DNA of 20,915 nucleotides from CAYLHS01 sp964383535 (GCA_964383535.1 CAYLHS010000036.1:1-20915), one strand, 5' to 3'; positions 1 through 8,032 are shown, numbered from the stretch's first letter. The notes: a model not told the origin generated them from the sequence alone. A program made the numbers and translations.

Positions 1-54
1 CCGGCGACCTCAGCGTCCCGAACGCTGCGCGCTGCCAAACTGCGCCACGTCCCG
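1..54 (-). tRNA. tRNA-Pro (CGG anticodon), 3' end outside the window
   Basis: Read on the minus strand from position 54, the sequence folds as the first 54 nt of a tRNA. The acceptor strand is CGGGACG, followed by TG, a D-arm GCGC-AGTTTGGCA-GCGC, and an anticodon stem CAGCG/CGCTG around the loop TTCGGGA. The anticodon is CGG, which reads the proline codon CCG. The variable loop AGGTC and the 5' strand of the T-stem (GCCGG) reach the window edge. The remaining T-arm, the acceptor 3' strand and CCA lie before position 1. The next gene upstream on this strand ends at 92. I base this on fold and anticodon only, but the cloverleaf elements are all in register. Confidence 0.93.
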
Positions 55-91
55 AGGGCCAGGGATGATACCAGCCGAGCGCACCACCGGA

Positions 92-1339
92 TCAGGTGCG
101 TTCGATGCGGAGCCGGTCGATGCGCCGACCCTCCATGTGCAGCACGGTGAAGCGCAGATCGGCGATGTCGACGAAGTCTCCTTCTCTCGGAATGTCTCCG
201 CTTTCGGAAAGGTAAAGCCCGGCGACCGACCCGTATGGGCCCTCGGGCAGTTCGACACCAATGTCCTCGGACAGATCTTCGACAGTCACGCGTCCGTCCG
301 TGATCCACGTTCCGGAGCCGAGGGGCACGGTGACCGGCACGCCCGGGTCGAACTCGTCTTGGATTTCTCCGACCAGCTCGGCGATGAGATCCTTGATCGT
401 GACAATCCCTTCGACGCCGCCATGCTCGTCGAGTACTGCCGCGAAGCCGGCTCGATGCCGTCGCATCAGGTGGAGTGCTTCCAGGACGGACGCGCTCTCC
501 GGGATGTAGAGCGGTTCTCGCAGAAGCTCCAAGATCTCATGGGGTGATGGATCATGATGGGAGCGCAGGAGATCTTTCACGTAGAGCACACCGACCATGT
601 GATCCAGATCGCCGTCGACGACTGGGTAGCGCGAGTGACCTGAGGTCATGACGGCACGGCGGATCGCGTCGGCGGTAGGGGACAGCTCCATCGTCACGAT
701 CCCTACTCGGGGAGTCATCACGTCTCGAACCGGCTGATCGGTCACGTCGAACACCGAGTCGATGATCTCCCGCTCGGCTGATTCGATCTCGCCGGAGCGC
801 TCACCGAGCACGGCGAGCGCGCGAATGTCCTCCTCGGTGATGAGCGAAGCCTGGTCCTGCCGGGGAACCCGCAGCACCCGCAGGATCGCTCTGCTGATCG
901 CGACGAACACCGCGGTGATCGGGTCGAGGATGCGCACGAGTCGAAACAGCACGCCTGCAACAGCCAGCGCGTACTGGTCGGGCCGTCGCGTCGCCAGCGT
1001 CTTGGGAGTGATCTCACCCACGATGAGGATGACGGCAGTGACCACCAGGGTCGCCAACCACGGTCCCCACGTCTGGCCCACCAGCGCGATCATGAGCGCC
1101 GTGGCGACCGACGCTCCGAGGATGTTGACGAAGTTGTTGGCAACGAGCAGGGCCCCGATCGTTCCTTCGAGGTCGGTCAGAAGCGCCTCGAGCCGCTGTC
1201 CGTTCCGGCCCTGTTCGGCCAATTGGTGGGCTCGTTCCTTCGGCACCGCAACGATCGCGGTCTCCGACCCCGAGAGAAACCCGGATGAGAGGACGCACAA
1301 ACCAAGGACCACGAGGAGGATCGCCTGGACGGGGGTCAT
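92..1339 (-). CDS. CNNM/CorC-HlyC family membrane protein with CBS domain pair
   Basis: A 415-residue inner-membrane protein of the DUF21-CBS-CorC_HlyC family. Characterised relatives (CorC, YfjD/YhdP, CNNM) act in magnesium or cobalt efflux or homeostasis; the substrate here cannot be read from sequence. Residues 1-140 hold the DUF21 transmembrane region, with the family motif SGSETA near residue 23 and GEITPK near 108. A CBS pair follows at about 195-320, with RDVMTPR and a GIVTIKDL segment. The C-terminal CorC_HlyC domain fills the last 80 residues. I chose the ATG at 1339, because it begins directly with the first hydrophobic helix; an open frame extends to 1456 but overlaps the preceding gene. 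It lies 13 nt after the receiver gene on the same strand, so the two probably form an operon. The length is normal for the family and nothing is broken. Confidence 0.93.
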   Translation of the reverse strand: MTPVQAILLVVLGLCVLSSGFLSGSETAIVAVPKERAHQLAEQGRNGQRLEALLTDLEGTIGALLVANNFVNILGASVATALMIALVGQTWGPWLATLVVTAVILIVGEITPKTLATRRPDQYALAVAGVLFRLVRILDPITAVFVAISRAILRVLRVPRQDQASLITEEDIRALAVLGERSGEIESAEREIIDSVFDVTDQPVRDVMTPRVGIVTMELSPTADAIRRAVMTSGHSRYPVVDGDLDHMVGVLYVKDLLRSHHDPSPHEILELLREPLYIPESASVLEALHLMRRHRAGFAAVLDEHGGVEGIVTIKDLIAELVGEIQDEFDPGVPVTVPLGSGTWITDGRVTVEDLSEDIGVELPEGPYGSVAGLYLSESGDIPREGDFVDIADLRFTVLHMEGRRIDRLRIERT

Positions 1340-1352
1340 CTCGCCAGGCGGT

Positions 1353-1715
1353 TCAGTCCGCTGCCGGTACGGGAGTGAGCGCGGACCGCAATTGCTGCGG
1401 AGTGAACGGTTTGATGAGCCATGCATCCGCCCCCGAGCGTCCGGCGATGAACACATCTGCGCTCCTGTCGAGCAGCAGGATGATCACTGTGTCTTCGATG
1501 CGGCGTGCGAGGATCGCATCACGCAGGGCCCGTGTCACTGCCATCCCGCCCATGCTGCCCACCTGGAGATCCACGATGACCGCGTCGGGAGCAACGTCTC
1601 CGCACGTGGCGACCGCCTTGGCGGGGTCGGTCTCCTCGTACATCTCGAAGTCGGAGCTCGCTGCGGCCACCTCACCTCGAACCCAGCCGGCGTCGGCGAC
1701 GACCAATACTCTCAT
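1353..1715 (-). CDS. Stand-alone response regulator receiver domain protein
   Basis: A 120-residue protein made of a single CheY-like receiver domain with no output domain. The phospho-acceptor is Asp49 in the strand AVIVDLQ, and the conserved Lys is Lys102 in LIKPF. Only one acidic residue (Asp8, in VVADAG) stands where most receivers have an acidic pair, and the usual Thr/Ser switch residue after strand 4 appears to be Leu (IILLLD). Phosphorylation is therefore possible but the switch may be altered. The ATG at 1715 starts right at the first beta strand and lies 8 nt after a TAGAGT hexamer, with no ribosome-binding site. The CorC-type CBS gene follows after 13 nt, so they are probably co-transcribed. 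No histidine kinase is present in the window, so the partner is unknown. Confidence 0.88.
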   Translation of the reverse strand: MRVLVVADAGWVRGEVAAASSDFEMYEETDPAKAVATCGDVAPDAVIVDLQVGSMGGMAVTRALRDAILARRIEDTVIILLLDRSADVFIAGRSGADAWLIKPFTPQQLRSALTPVPAAD

Positions 1716-1723
1716 GGGCGCGA

Positions 1724-1729
1724 ACTCTA
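1724..1729 (-). promoter_or_regulatory. Candidate -10 hexamer for the receiver/CBS operon
   Basis: TAGAGT on the minus strand, 8 nt before the ATG at 1715. It fits the actinobacterial TANNNT -10 pattern and would put the transcript start about 1-2 nt before the start codon (leaderless). I see no convincing -35. Confidence 0.4.
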
Positions 1730-1895
1730 GTGCGTCGAACGGCGGCGTCTTCCCTCGGAGCATCGGACCAGTCAGATCGGCTGGTGGGAGTGCCGAACGA
1801 GTGCCCACGAGAACGCGAAAATCTCCTCTGGAGTGACACTTCTTTCCTGGTCGTGGCCGGATGGTGCTACTAAGTTCCAAGTGCTCGCCAACAAC

Positions 1896-1902
1896 AAGGA
1901 GG
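1896..1902 (+). promoter_or_regulatory. Ribosome-binding site that fixes the whiB start
   Basis: AAGGAGG lies 5 nt before GTG 1908. The frame is open from 1833, but this near-perfect Shine-Dalgarno and the usual WhiB length select the GTG. A TANNNT-like TAAGTT at 1871-1876 could be the -10. Confidence 0.75.
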
Positions 1903-1907
1903 GACTC

Positions 1908-2165
1908 GTGCTCGCACCGTCTCGCGACGTATGGCAGCCGCGCGCTTTGTGCCGAGGCAACCATTCACACCTCTTCTTCCCACCCAGCGCATTCGAGCGC
2001 AAGGACGAACGAGAACGGCGAGAACAGAGAGCGAGGGCCATCTGCAAAGTGTGTCCCGTCCGTGAGGAGTGTCTCCAAGCCGCACTGGAGATCAAAGAGC
2101 CGTACGGCATCTGGGGTGGTCTCACGGAGAGCGAGCGTCGCGAATACGTGCTGCGATCCGTCTAG
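1908..2165 (+). CDS. WhiB-family iron-sulfur transcriptional regulator
   Basis: An 85-residue WhiB-like (Wbl) protein, a family largely restricted to Actinobacteria and their phages. These proteins bind a redox- and NO-sensitive [4Fe-4S] cluster and usually work with the primary sigma factor to control development, redox response or virulence genes. The four cluster Cys are visible: Cys15 (RALCRG), Cys46 and Cys49 (ICKVC) and Cys55 (EECL). They are followed by the family turn YGIWGG at 66-71 and a short basic tail (ESERREYVLRSV). The GTG start is set by the AAGGAGG site 5 nt upstream and gives the usual length. Its last 3-4 bases overlap the convergent selB stop. The subfamily (WhiB1, WhiB2 or other) cannot be settled by eye. 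It is a solitary gene, and the receiver gene upstream is divergent. Confidence 0.93.
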   Translation: MLAPSRDVWQPRALCRGNHSHLFFPPSAFERKDERERREQRARAICKVCPVREECLQAALEIKEPYGIWGGLTESERREYVLRSV

Positions 2166-3952
2166 TAGGAGCGCGCGTCACCATTGCGCCTCGTGATCGA
2201 TGACGAGTCCAACCACTCGAGGAGCGGCACCGCGTACTTCCTCGAGATCCGAAATCGATCGCGGAACTCCGCGACCGTGAACGGATTCGGAAGCGCGGCG
2301 AGCCCTGTCCTGATCTCCTCGATCTGATCCGGTAGGTAGACGAGATCGTCGGACACCTGCACCAGATCACCCCGCCGAACGAGCGCGTGCAGCGTTTCCC
2401 GATCGATTCCGAGCTCGGCCACTCTCGGGACCATGAGCCCACGGCCCTTCAGCATCGAGACCAGCTCTGCAACCGTCGCTGCGGCATCCGCTCCCAACTC
2501 CACAGAGAATCCGACCTCGGCGACGACCGGTCCCGCATCATGCAAGGTCTCCGACCGGGATACGAGCGCGTCGAGGATCGCGGTGGAGACTCCGAGCCGG
2601 CCAGCGAGATCCGCCTTCGGAACACCTGGCCTGAGCGGGCTGGCCTCATGGAAGCGCCGCACGTACAAGGCGGCCTGCTCGGTGAGCACAGCAGCGGTCT
2701 CGTCGGAAAGGGCCACGCCCGCCGCCGCGAGAGCCGCGACGTTGCCACCTCCGGAGTGCCGGGCGAGACGCTCGGCGGTATCGCTTCCGCGAAGCCGTAG
2801 CAGCGCCTCGGCCTGCTGGTCGGGGTCGGCGTCTACCACCTCGGCGAGGAGCGATGCGCCCGCCAGCATGTCTCCCCCCCTGAGCGGAGGACCGGGATCG
2901 AGGACCCTGCCACCGGCAACGACTTGGCGTCTGCCGACCTCCCGCAGGATGAACCGGTCGCCCACCTTCACGGGGAGGGCCGTATCGACCGTCAAGAGCA
3001 CGAAGCCTTCGCTATCGATGCCGCTTCCGTCGAGTGGACGGACGCGTACAGGCCAGGTGCCGCTCCCGAGGTGGAGATGAAATGCTCCCTTGGCGGTGAT
3101 CGGACTGTCCACGTAGCGAGCCACCCGCATGAGAGCGAGGAACCGTTCTGATGCAGCCCACGCGTCGGGCGACCCCATCATCGCTCCCCGAGTGATATCG
3201 CGACGATCCAGACCGGAGAGGTTCGCAGCCACCCTGGAGTGGGGCGGCACGTGATCGTGAGCCCGCTCATGGGTCTGGAGCGACCTGATACGTGCCGAGC
3301 GTCGGTCCGGCCAGATCATGACCTTGTCGCCAACGGCCAGTGGTCCATCCAGCAGCGTCCCCGTGACAACGGTGCCGGATCCGGCGATCGTGAACGAGCG
3401 GTCGATCCACATGCGTGGGCGACCCCTGTCTCGAAACGACGCCACAGCAGCCGACACCTGATCCGCGAGCGCCGACCCGAGCTCGCTGATCCCGGTGGCT
3501 GTCGGTGCCGACACCGGAACCACGTGCGCGCCCTCGAGACTCGTTCCGGCCAGGCGCTCTTCGATCTCGATCGTCGCGATGGCAACCAGATCGTCGTCGA
3601 CACGATCGATCTTCGTGAGTGCCACGATGCCATGGTGGACACCAAGGAGGTCCAGCACGGCGAGGTGTTCTTCCGACTGAGGCATCCAACCCTCGTCGGC
3701 AGCCACGACGAACAGCGCTACGTCGATCGCCTCGATGCCCGACAGCATGTTCTTGATGAAGCGCTGATGCCCAGGGACGTCGACGAACGACACCTCGGTC
3801 CCATCGGGGAGTACGGTCCACGCGAAGCCGAGATCGATCGTGAGCCCCCGTTCCTTCTCGGCGGCCCAGCGGTCCGGATCTCTTCCCGTGAGTGCCTGGA
3901 TCAGCGTCGACTTGCCGTGATCGACGTGACCGGCCGTGCCTACGACCGGCAC
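2162..3952 (-). CDS. selB: Selenocysteine-specific elongation factor SelB
   Basis: A 596-residue translational GTPase that delivers Sec-tRNA(Sec) to in-frame UGA codons next to a SECIS element. The G domain is intact: P-loop GHVDHGKST at residues 8-16, switch I Thr38 in RGLTIDLGF, DVPGH at 58-62 and TKID at 113-116. EF-Tu-like beta-barrel domains follow, with FTIAGSGTVVTGT marking domain II. The C-terminal half has winged-helix repeats ending in SRKYAVPLLEWLD, the SECIS-binding type of module. The start is GTG 3952, which puts the first residues directly onto the first beta strand (VVGTAGHVDHG). It overlaps the end of selA by 13 nt, so translation is probably coupled. Its stop overlaps the convergent whiB stop. 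Length and motifs are complete, so the host likely makes selenoproteins. Confidence 0.96.
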   Translation of the reverse strand: MPVVGTAGHVDHGKSTLIQALTGRDPDRWAAEKERGLTIDLGFAWTVLPDGTEVSFVDVPGHQRFIKNMLSGIEAIDVALFVVAADEGWMPQSEEHLAVLDLLGVHHGIVALTKIDRVDDDLVAIATIEIEERLAGTSLEGAHVVPVSAPTATGISELGSALADQVSAAVASFRDRGRPRMWIDRSFTIAGSGTVVTGTLLDGPLAVGDKVMIWPDRRSARIRSLQTHERAHDHVPPHSRVAANLSGLDRRDITRGAMMGSPDAWAASERFLALMRVARYVDSPITAKGAFHLHLGSGTWPVRVRPLDGSGIDSEGFVLLTVDTALPVKVGDRFILREVGRRQVVAGGRVLDPGPPLRGGDMLAGASLLAEVVDADPDQQAEALLRLRGSDTAERLARHSGGGNVAALAAAGVALSDETAAVLTEQAALYVRRFHEASPLRPGVPKADLAGRLGVSTAILDALVSRSETLHDAGPVVAEVGFSVELGADAAATVAELVSMLKGRGLMVPRVAELGIDRETLHALVRRGDLVQVSDDLVYLPDQIEEIRTGLAALPNPFTVAEFRDRFRISRKYAVPLLEWLDSSSITRRNGDARSY

Positions 3953-5274
3953 GCCGCCCCCACGATCGACGCAACCTGATCATCGTCCTCGGGCGCCACC
4001 GAGCGAAGGTCGATCAAGACCCTGCCCGCTTCGCGGCGCGTGACCAAGGGAGGGTCCGCATCGAGCAGTCGGGGCCACAGTGACGCCGCCCCTGGAGTGG
4101 TCACCCTGATCAGCGGGGAGGGGACTTCCGCCCCGGGAACCGACCCTGCACCGGGCACGGAACCTCCAGGCACGACCTCTCCATCGGCACCGGAGTCGGC
4201 GAGGACCCGGTCGGATCGTTCTGCGAGTGTCTCGTAGGAGGACGACGCCATCGCCCAGAAGGGGATCGATGCGCCGTCTCCGTTCGCATACATCTCGAAG
4301 GTCACCGTCAGCGCGGCGAGAACCGGGCCGGACACTCTGAGTGCACGGGCAATTGGGTGGTGGGCAAGTCGCGAGACGAGATCGTCGTTGCCGACGATGA
4401 CACCGGCCTGAGGTCCGCCGAGGAGCTTGTCACCGGAGAACGTGACCACGTCCACACCCGAATCGAGCACCTGCCGTATGCCCGGTTCGCCTTCGAGCCA
4501 TCGAGGAGGCGGCCCGCCCAGCCACGGAACGTTGCTGTCGATCAGACCGCTGCCGACATCGAAGACCAGAGGGAGACGGTTCGTGTGTGCGAGGGAGACC
4601 AGATCGTCCAATGCAGGGGCGTCGGTGAAGCCGACGACGCGGTAATTAGAAGGGTGCACCTTGAGGATCATGCCGGCGCCATCGTCGATCGCCCGTTCAT
4701 AGTCGGAGAGACGGGTTCGGTTCGTCGTTCCCACTTCGAGCATGTGCGCACCCGAGGCCGCCATCAGCTCGGGAAGGCGGTAGGAGCCGCCGATCTCGAT
4801 GAGCTCTCCGCGAGATACGGCGACCGGCCTGTCTCGTCCCAGCGCGGCGAGCGCGAGCAGAAGTGCGCCGGCGTTGTTGTTGACGACGTGGGCGGATTCT
4901 GCCCCAGTCACGTCGGTCACCAATCGATGGAGGTAGGCGCCGCGACCACCCCGTCGTCCCTCGGTCAGGTCGAATTCGAGGTTTCCATAGGTGATGGCGG
5001 TGCCATGCAGGGCCGCTGCGGCAGAGGGCGCCAGCGGCGCCCGGCCGAGGTTGGTGTGCAGTAAGACGCCTGTTGCGTTGATGACCGACCGGTGACGAAG
5101 CGACTGAAGTCGCTCGAGCATGTTCGTCGCCGAGGTCAACGGGTCTCCCGAGGCACCCGACCGAGCCTCGTCGATGGCCGTTCGGGCGGAGTCGACGATG
5201 AGCAATCGCGGGAGCGCAATATCTTGGAGAGCCTGAACGAGATGATCGACCGAGGGCAGGTCACGAAGCGCCAT
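3940..5274 (-). CDS. selA: L-seryl-tRNA(Sec) selenium transferase SelA
   Basis: A 444-residue PLP enzyme that converts Ser-tRNA(Sec) to Sec-tRNA(Sec) using selenophosphate. The PLP lysine is Lys283 in TFSGDKLLGGPQAG. Other family blocks are INATGVLLHTNLGRAPL near residue 65, VNNNAGALLL near 131, a Gly-rich RRGGRG loop near 107, and FDVGSGL near 238. Near residues 371-382 is a short internal duplication (GSVPGAGSVPGA) that looks like an expanded loop. I chose ATG 5274: the frame is open to 5451, but that part reads antisense to the NUDIX gene, and a TACGCT hexamer lies 7 nt before this ATG. It is the first gene of a selA-selB operon with a 13-nt overlap. The tRNA(Sec) gene and selD are not in the window. 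Confidence 0.96.
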   Translation of the reverse strand: MALRDLPSVDHLVQALQDIALPRLLIVDSARTAIDEARSGASGDPLTSATNMLERLQSLRHRSVINATGVLLHTNLGRAPLAPSAAAALHGTAITYGNLEFDLTEGRRGGRGAYLHRLVTDVTGAESAHVVNNNAGALLLALAALGRDRPVAVSRGELIEIGGSYRLPELMAASGAHMLEVGTTNRTRLSDYERAIDDGAGMILKVHPSNYRVVGFTDAPALDDLVSLAHTNRLPLVFDVGSGLIDSNVPWLGGPPPRWLEGEPGIRQVLDSGVDVVTFSGDKLLGGPQAGVIVGNDDLVSRLAHHPIARALRVSGPVLAALTVTFEMYANGDGASIPFWAMASSSYETLAERSDRVLADSGADGEVVPGGSVPGAGSVPGAEVPSPLIRVTTPGAASLWPRLLDADPPLVTRREAGRVLIDLRSVAPEDDDQVASIVGAACRS

Positions 5275-5281
5275 GGTGTGA

Positions 5282-5287
5282 AGCGTA
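5282..5287 (-). promoter_or_regulatory. Candidate -10 hexamer for selA-selB
   Basis: TACGCT on the minus strand, 7 nt before the selA ATG, with no Shine-Dalgarno between them; this predicts a leaderless mRNA. The same hexamer and spacing occur before the Mrp gene. A possible TTGATG -35 lies 19 nt further upstream. Confidence 0.45.
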
Positions 5288-5319
5288 GTTTTCGCGGGGG
5301 CTACCGCATCAACGCGGCG

Positions 5320-5325
5320 TACCCT
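5320..5325 (+). promoter_or_regulatory. Candidate -10 hexamer for the NUDIX operon
   Basis: TACCCT lies 6 nt before ATG 5332, with no ribosome-binding site. It lies within the 57-nt gap between the divergent selA and NUDIX starts, so the two promoters face away from each other. Confidence 0.42.
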
Positions 5326-5331
5326 TTCCGT

Positions 5332-6039
5332 ATGGATGACCAGCCGATCCGTGACGCCTCCACGGTCTGCGTCGTGAGACCAGGCGCAGGTGGGCTCGAG
5401 GTGCTGATGGTCAGACGAGCAGCATCGTCGGTGTTCGTAGGGGGCGCGCATGTCTTCCCGGGGGGCGCACTCGACGCCGTCGATCGAAGCGAGACGGCCC
5501 GCAAGCTGTTCGGGGATGGACCACTCTCACCCTGGCTCTCCGCGGGCGTCAGGGAGACGGCCGAAGAGGCCGACCTCATTGTCCCGACCGGACAGATCGA
5601 CACGCCGAGGAGGACCCACGGCATGGAGCTCCTTCGTGTCCTCGACGAGGCAGGCTATGTGTTCGATTCCTCACGATTCGCCTATCTGTCGAATTGGGTC
5701 ACGCCGAAGGGACAATCCCGACGATTCGACACGAAGTTCTTCGTGACCGATGCCTCGGAACAGACACGGGCGTCACCGGACGCGGCCGAGGTGACCGAAA
5801 CGGTCTGGGTGACGCCACGAGCCGCTCTGGACCACTGGTCGCGAGGCGAGTGGATGCTCGTGCGGCCGACGCTCGCAACGTTGAAGACACTTGCGAAGTT
5901 CGATGAAACCGACGAGGTTCTCTCATTCGCCCATTCCCAGACGTCCATTCCCCGCATCGAGCCGCGCGTGGTCGAACAGGGCGGGACGCTGAAGATCCTC
6001 ATGCCTGGCGATGACGGCTACGACGAGGCAGACACGTGA
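5332..6039 (+). CDS. NUDIX hydrolase, NUDT19-like with split Nudix box
   Basis: A 235-residue NUDIX hydrolase. The family cleaves nucleoside-diphosphate-X substrates such as ADP-ribose, coenzyme A or NAD derivatives; the substrate here is not evident. The N-terminal strand is followed by VFPGGALDAVD (residues 41-51) and then RETAEEADL (74-82), whose two adjacent Glu (78, 79) bind the metal. The Gly-Gly and REXXEE halves of the Nudix box are separated by about 20 extra residues, and the usual Gly in EEXG is Asp81. Such an insertion is typical of the NUDT19/RP2p branch, many members of which act on acyl-CoA, but that is inference. The start ATG 5332 lies 6 nt after a TACCCT hexamer. The stop overlaps the next gene (GTGA), so this is the first gene of a three-gene operon. 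Confidence 0.88.
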   Translation: MDDQPIRDASTVCVVRPGAGGLEVLMVRRAASSVFVGGAHVFPGGALDAVDRSETARKLFGDGPLSPWLSAGVRETAEEADLIVPTGQIDTPRRTHGMELLRVLDEAGYVFDSSRFAYLSNWVTPKGQSRRFDTKFFVTDASEQTRASPDAAEVTETVWVTPRAALDHWSRGEWMLVRPTLATLKTLAKFDETDEVLSFAHSQTSIPRIEPRVVEQGGTLKILMPGDDGYDEADT

Positions 6040-6794
6040 ACGTGCGGCGAGTACTCGCGCCGAACCCTGGCCCCTTCACGGGGGAAGGGACGAACACCTA
6101 CGTGCTCGATTCGGAAGGGGAGGCGATCGTCATCGACCCCGGACCGAACAACGAGCACCATCTTCAGGCGATTGTTGCGGCGGTCCGGCCGTTCACTCCG
6201 AGGATGATCCTCATCACTCACACCCACGAGGACCACGCACCCGGAGCGAATCCGCTCGCTGGGCTCCTCGATGTGCCGACAGCGGGCAGCGCGCCCGGCC
6301 CGGAGTTCAAGCCCGACCGGATTCTGACCGACAATGACGTCGTCGAGTTTGGGGGCGCAACAGTGCGAGCCGTGGCAACGCCGGGACACAGCGCCGATCA
6401 CCTCTGCTATCTCGCGGGGTCGGCTCTGTTCACGGGCGACCACATTATGGGTGGGTCCTCGGTCTTCGTGGAGGACATGAGCGCATACATGGCTTCGCTG
6501 CGGAAGATTCAGCAGCTTCCGCTCGAAGTGCTGTACCCCGGTCACGGCCCGGCGGAACACGACCCGGCCGCTGTGATCGCCGGGTACGTCGGGCACCGGC
6601 TCGAGCGAGAGCGGGAGATTCTCGACGTGGTCCGATCTGGTGCGACCAGCGTCGACGCTATCGTCGCGATCGTGTATGGAGAAGTCGACCCGGCGTTGCA
6701 CCCGCTGGCAACCATCGCCGTTCGCGCCCACCTGGAGAAGCTGGCCGGTGACGGCATCGTGCGCGTCGACGAAGGCGTGGTGACCACCGCATGA
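6036..6794 (+). CDS. Metallo-beta-lactamase-fold hydrolase, LACTB2-like
   Basis: A 252-residue MBL-fold metallohydrolase. The zinc site is complete: HTHEDH at residues 62-67, a His in TPGHSADH, an Asp in LFTGDH and the final His in LYPGHGP. The opening LAPNPGPFTGEGTNTYVL is characteristic of the LACTB2-like branch, which includes ribonuclease and thioesterase-like members; the C-terminal 80 residues form the small winged-helix-like domain seen in that branch. The start is GTG 6036, overlapping the NUDIX TGA, and the TGA overlaps the ATG of the M23 gene, so all three are translationally coupled. NUDIX-MBL pairs are common in actinobacterial genomes, and the shared substrate is unknown. I see no sign of decay. 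Confidence 0.9.
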   Translation: MNVRRVLAPNPGPFTGEGTNTYVLDSEGEAIVIDPGPNNEHHLQAIVAAVRPFTPRMILITHTHEDHAPGANPLAGLLDVPTAGSAPGPEFKPDRILTDNDVVEFGGATVRAVATPGHSADHLCYLAGSALFTGDHIMGGSSVFVEDMSAYMASLRKIQQLPLEVLYPGHGPAEHDPAAVIAGYVGHRLEREREILDVVRSGATSVDAIVAIVYGEVDPALHPLATIAVRAHLEKLAGDGIVRVDEGVVTTA

Positions 6795-8029
6795 GGAGAC
6801 TGCTCAAGTCCGGTGCCGTCCTCGTCCTGATTCTCGTGCTCGCTGCACCGGCCCTGGCGGAAGTGAGCCAGGACGACGTCGACAGTGCCGCCCGGAAACT
6901 GGAGCAACTCAGACAGCAGTCCGACGCACTCGTTGCCCAATATGAGGATGCATGGGCGAGGTCCGAGCTACTGGCGGACCAGGTCCAGTCGCTCACAGAC
7001 CTCGTGTCCACCTCGCAGGTGGACATTGGGATCGCCGAACGCAGACTGCAGGACCGCGCCGTCGAGATGTACATGAACGGAACCGGCTCCGAGATCTTCA
7101 CGGCGTACGTGCTCAGCGGAGGACCAGGTGCCGGGATCGGCTACTTGGAGGAGACGGCGGCGGCGGACCGGCAACTCGTTGACGATCTGTCGGCACTTCG
7201 CCAGTCGTACCAGCACCAGCTCGACGATCTCGAGGCGGCCCGCAGTGAGCAGGATCGTGTCACCGGCGACATGCAGGCGCTCGCCGATCAGGTCCTCCAA
7301 CAGATGGGTCCGGCGCAGGCGGCCTACGACGCGTTGAAAGAGACCCGCGCCCTCCAACTCGCCGAGGCCGAGGCCACCCGGAAGGCCGCGGAAGAGGAAG
7401 CAGCCCGCAAGGCGGCCGCCGCAACATCGACGACTACCACTGTGGCCGAGACGACCACACCACCCCCCACCACGCCGGCCGCCGAGACGACCACCACCGT
7501 GGCCAAGACGACCACCACCGTGGCCGATACGACAACCTCGACGGCCGCCGAGACGACCACCACTGTGACCGATACGACAACCTCGACGGCCGCCGAGACG
7601 ACCACCACCGTACCCGGGTCGATCGGAGGACAGGTGTGCCCCATCGACGGGTTCACGTCTTTCTCGGACACCTTCGGCGCAGCACGATCGGGTGGGCGCA
7701 CCCACGAAGGGGTGGACATGATCGCCGAGCGGTGGACGCACATCGTCGCGATCGAGTCGGGGACGATCTATCAGCTCAAGGAGGGCGGTCTCGGGGGCAC
7801 AACCATCTGGCTGCACTCCGACTCCGGGGACTCGTACTACTACGCGCACCTCGAGGCGTGGGCCGACGGCCTCAGCGAGGGTCAGCACGTCGATGCCGGC
7901 GAGCTGATCGGATACGTGGGAACGTCGGGCAATGCACCGGACTGGCTCCCCCATCTCCACTTCGAATACCACCCGGACCACGGCCCCGCGGTCGATCCGT
8001 ATCCGTTGGTGAAGAGCCTCTGCGGATAG
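6791..8029 (+). CDS. Secreted M23-family peptidase with coiled coil and Thr-rich linker
   Basis: A 412-residue exported cell-wall hydrolase or amidase activator. A signal peptide occupies residues 1-23 (basic MRRLLK, hydrophobic core, APALA cleavage region). Residues 25-215 are an Ala/Glu/Gln-rich helical region predicted to form coiled coils, as in EnvC or NlpD-like proteins. Residues 216-275 are a Thr-rich linker built from a duplicated 15-residue unit. The C-terminal M23 domain has the zinc ligands His305 and Asp309 (HEGVD) and His390 in HLHFE (His388, His390), plus a His in YYYAHLE, so it should be catalytically active. The ATG overlaps the MBL stop (ATGA). A strong hairpin follows the stop at 8033-8056. 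It probably acts outside the membrane on peptidoglycan cross-links during division or cell separation. Function is inferred from architecture. Confidence 0.92.
   Translation: MRRLLKSGAVLVLILVLAAPALAEVSQDDVDSAARKLEQLRQQSDALVAQYEDAWARSELLADQVQSLTDLVSTSQVDIGIAERRLQDRAVEMYMNGTGSEIFTAYVLSGGPGAGIGYLEETAAADRQLVDDLSALRQSYQHQLDDLEAARSEQDRVTGDMQALADQVLQQMGPAQAAYDALKETRALQLAEAEATRKAAEEEAARKAAAATSTTTTVAETTTPPPTTPAAETTTTVAKTTTTVADTTTSTAAETTTTVTDTTTSTAAETTTTVPGSIGGQVCPIDGFTSFSDTFGAARSGGRTHEGVDMIAERWTHIVAIESGTIYQLKEGGLGGTTIWLHSDSGDSYYYAHLEAWADGLSEGQHVDAGELIGYVGTSGNAPDWLPHLHFEYHPDHGPAVDPYPLVKSLCG
7526..7615 (+). repeat. Two tandem 45-bp units encoding the Thr-rich linker
   Basis: Units at 7526-7570 and 7571-7615 are nearly identical. 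Each encodes about DTTTSTAAETTTTV plus one residue. Shorter related units lie just upstream from 7480. In-frame duplication keeps the peptidase reading frame, and repeat number may vary between strains. Confidence 0.85.
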
Positions 8030-8032
8030 GCT

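Noticed and set aside
92..100. Read-through of the CBS gene's UGA stop as selenocysteine, given selAB nearby
   Set aside because: The frame after the UGA runs into the tRNA-Pro gene and has no conserved residues or downstream coding signal.
762..1730. 322-residue open frame on the plus strand opposite the receiver and CBS genes
   Set aside because: It is rich in Arg/Ser/Thr with no recognisable motif, a typical high-GC shadow of two well-supported minus-strand genes.
1833..1907. Upstream extension of the WhiB-like protein to ATG 1833
   Set aside because: The extra 25 residues match nothing typical of the family, while GTG 1908 has a near-perfect ribosome-binding site and gives normal length.
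7480..7615. CRISPR-like repeat array
   Set aside because: The repeats are contiguous, in frame and encode a Thr-rich protein linker; there are no spacers.
6968..7981. 337-residue open frame antisense to the M23 peptidase
   Set aside because: It is Gly/Arg low-complexity sequence created by the antisense of the Thr-rich repeats; the M23 domain on the plus strand is unambiguous.
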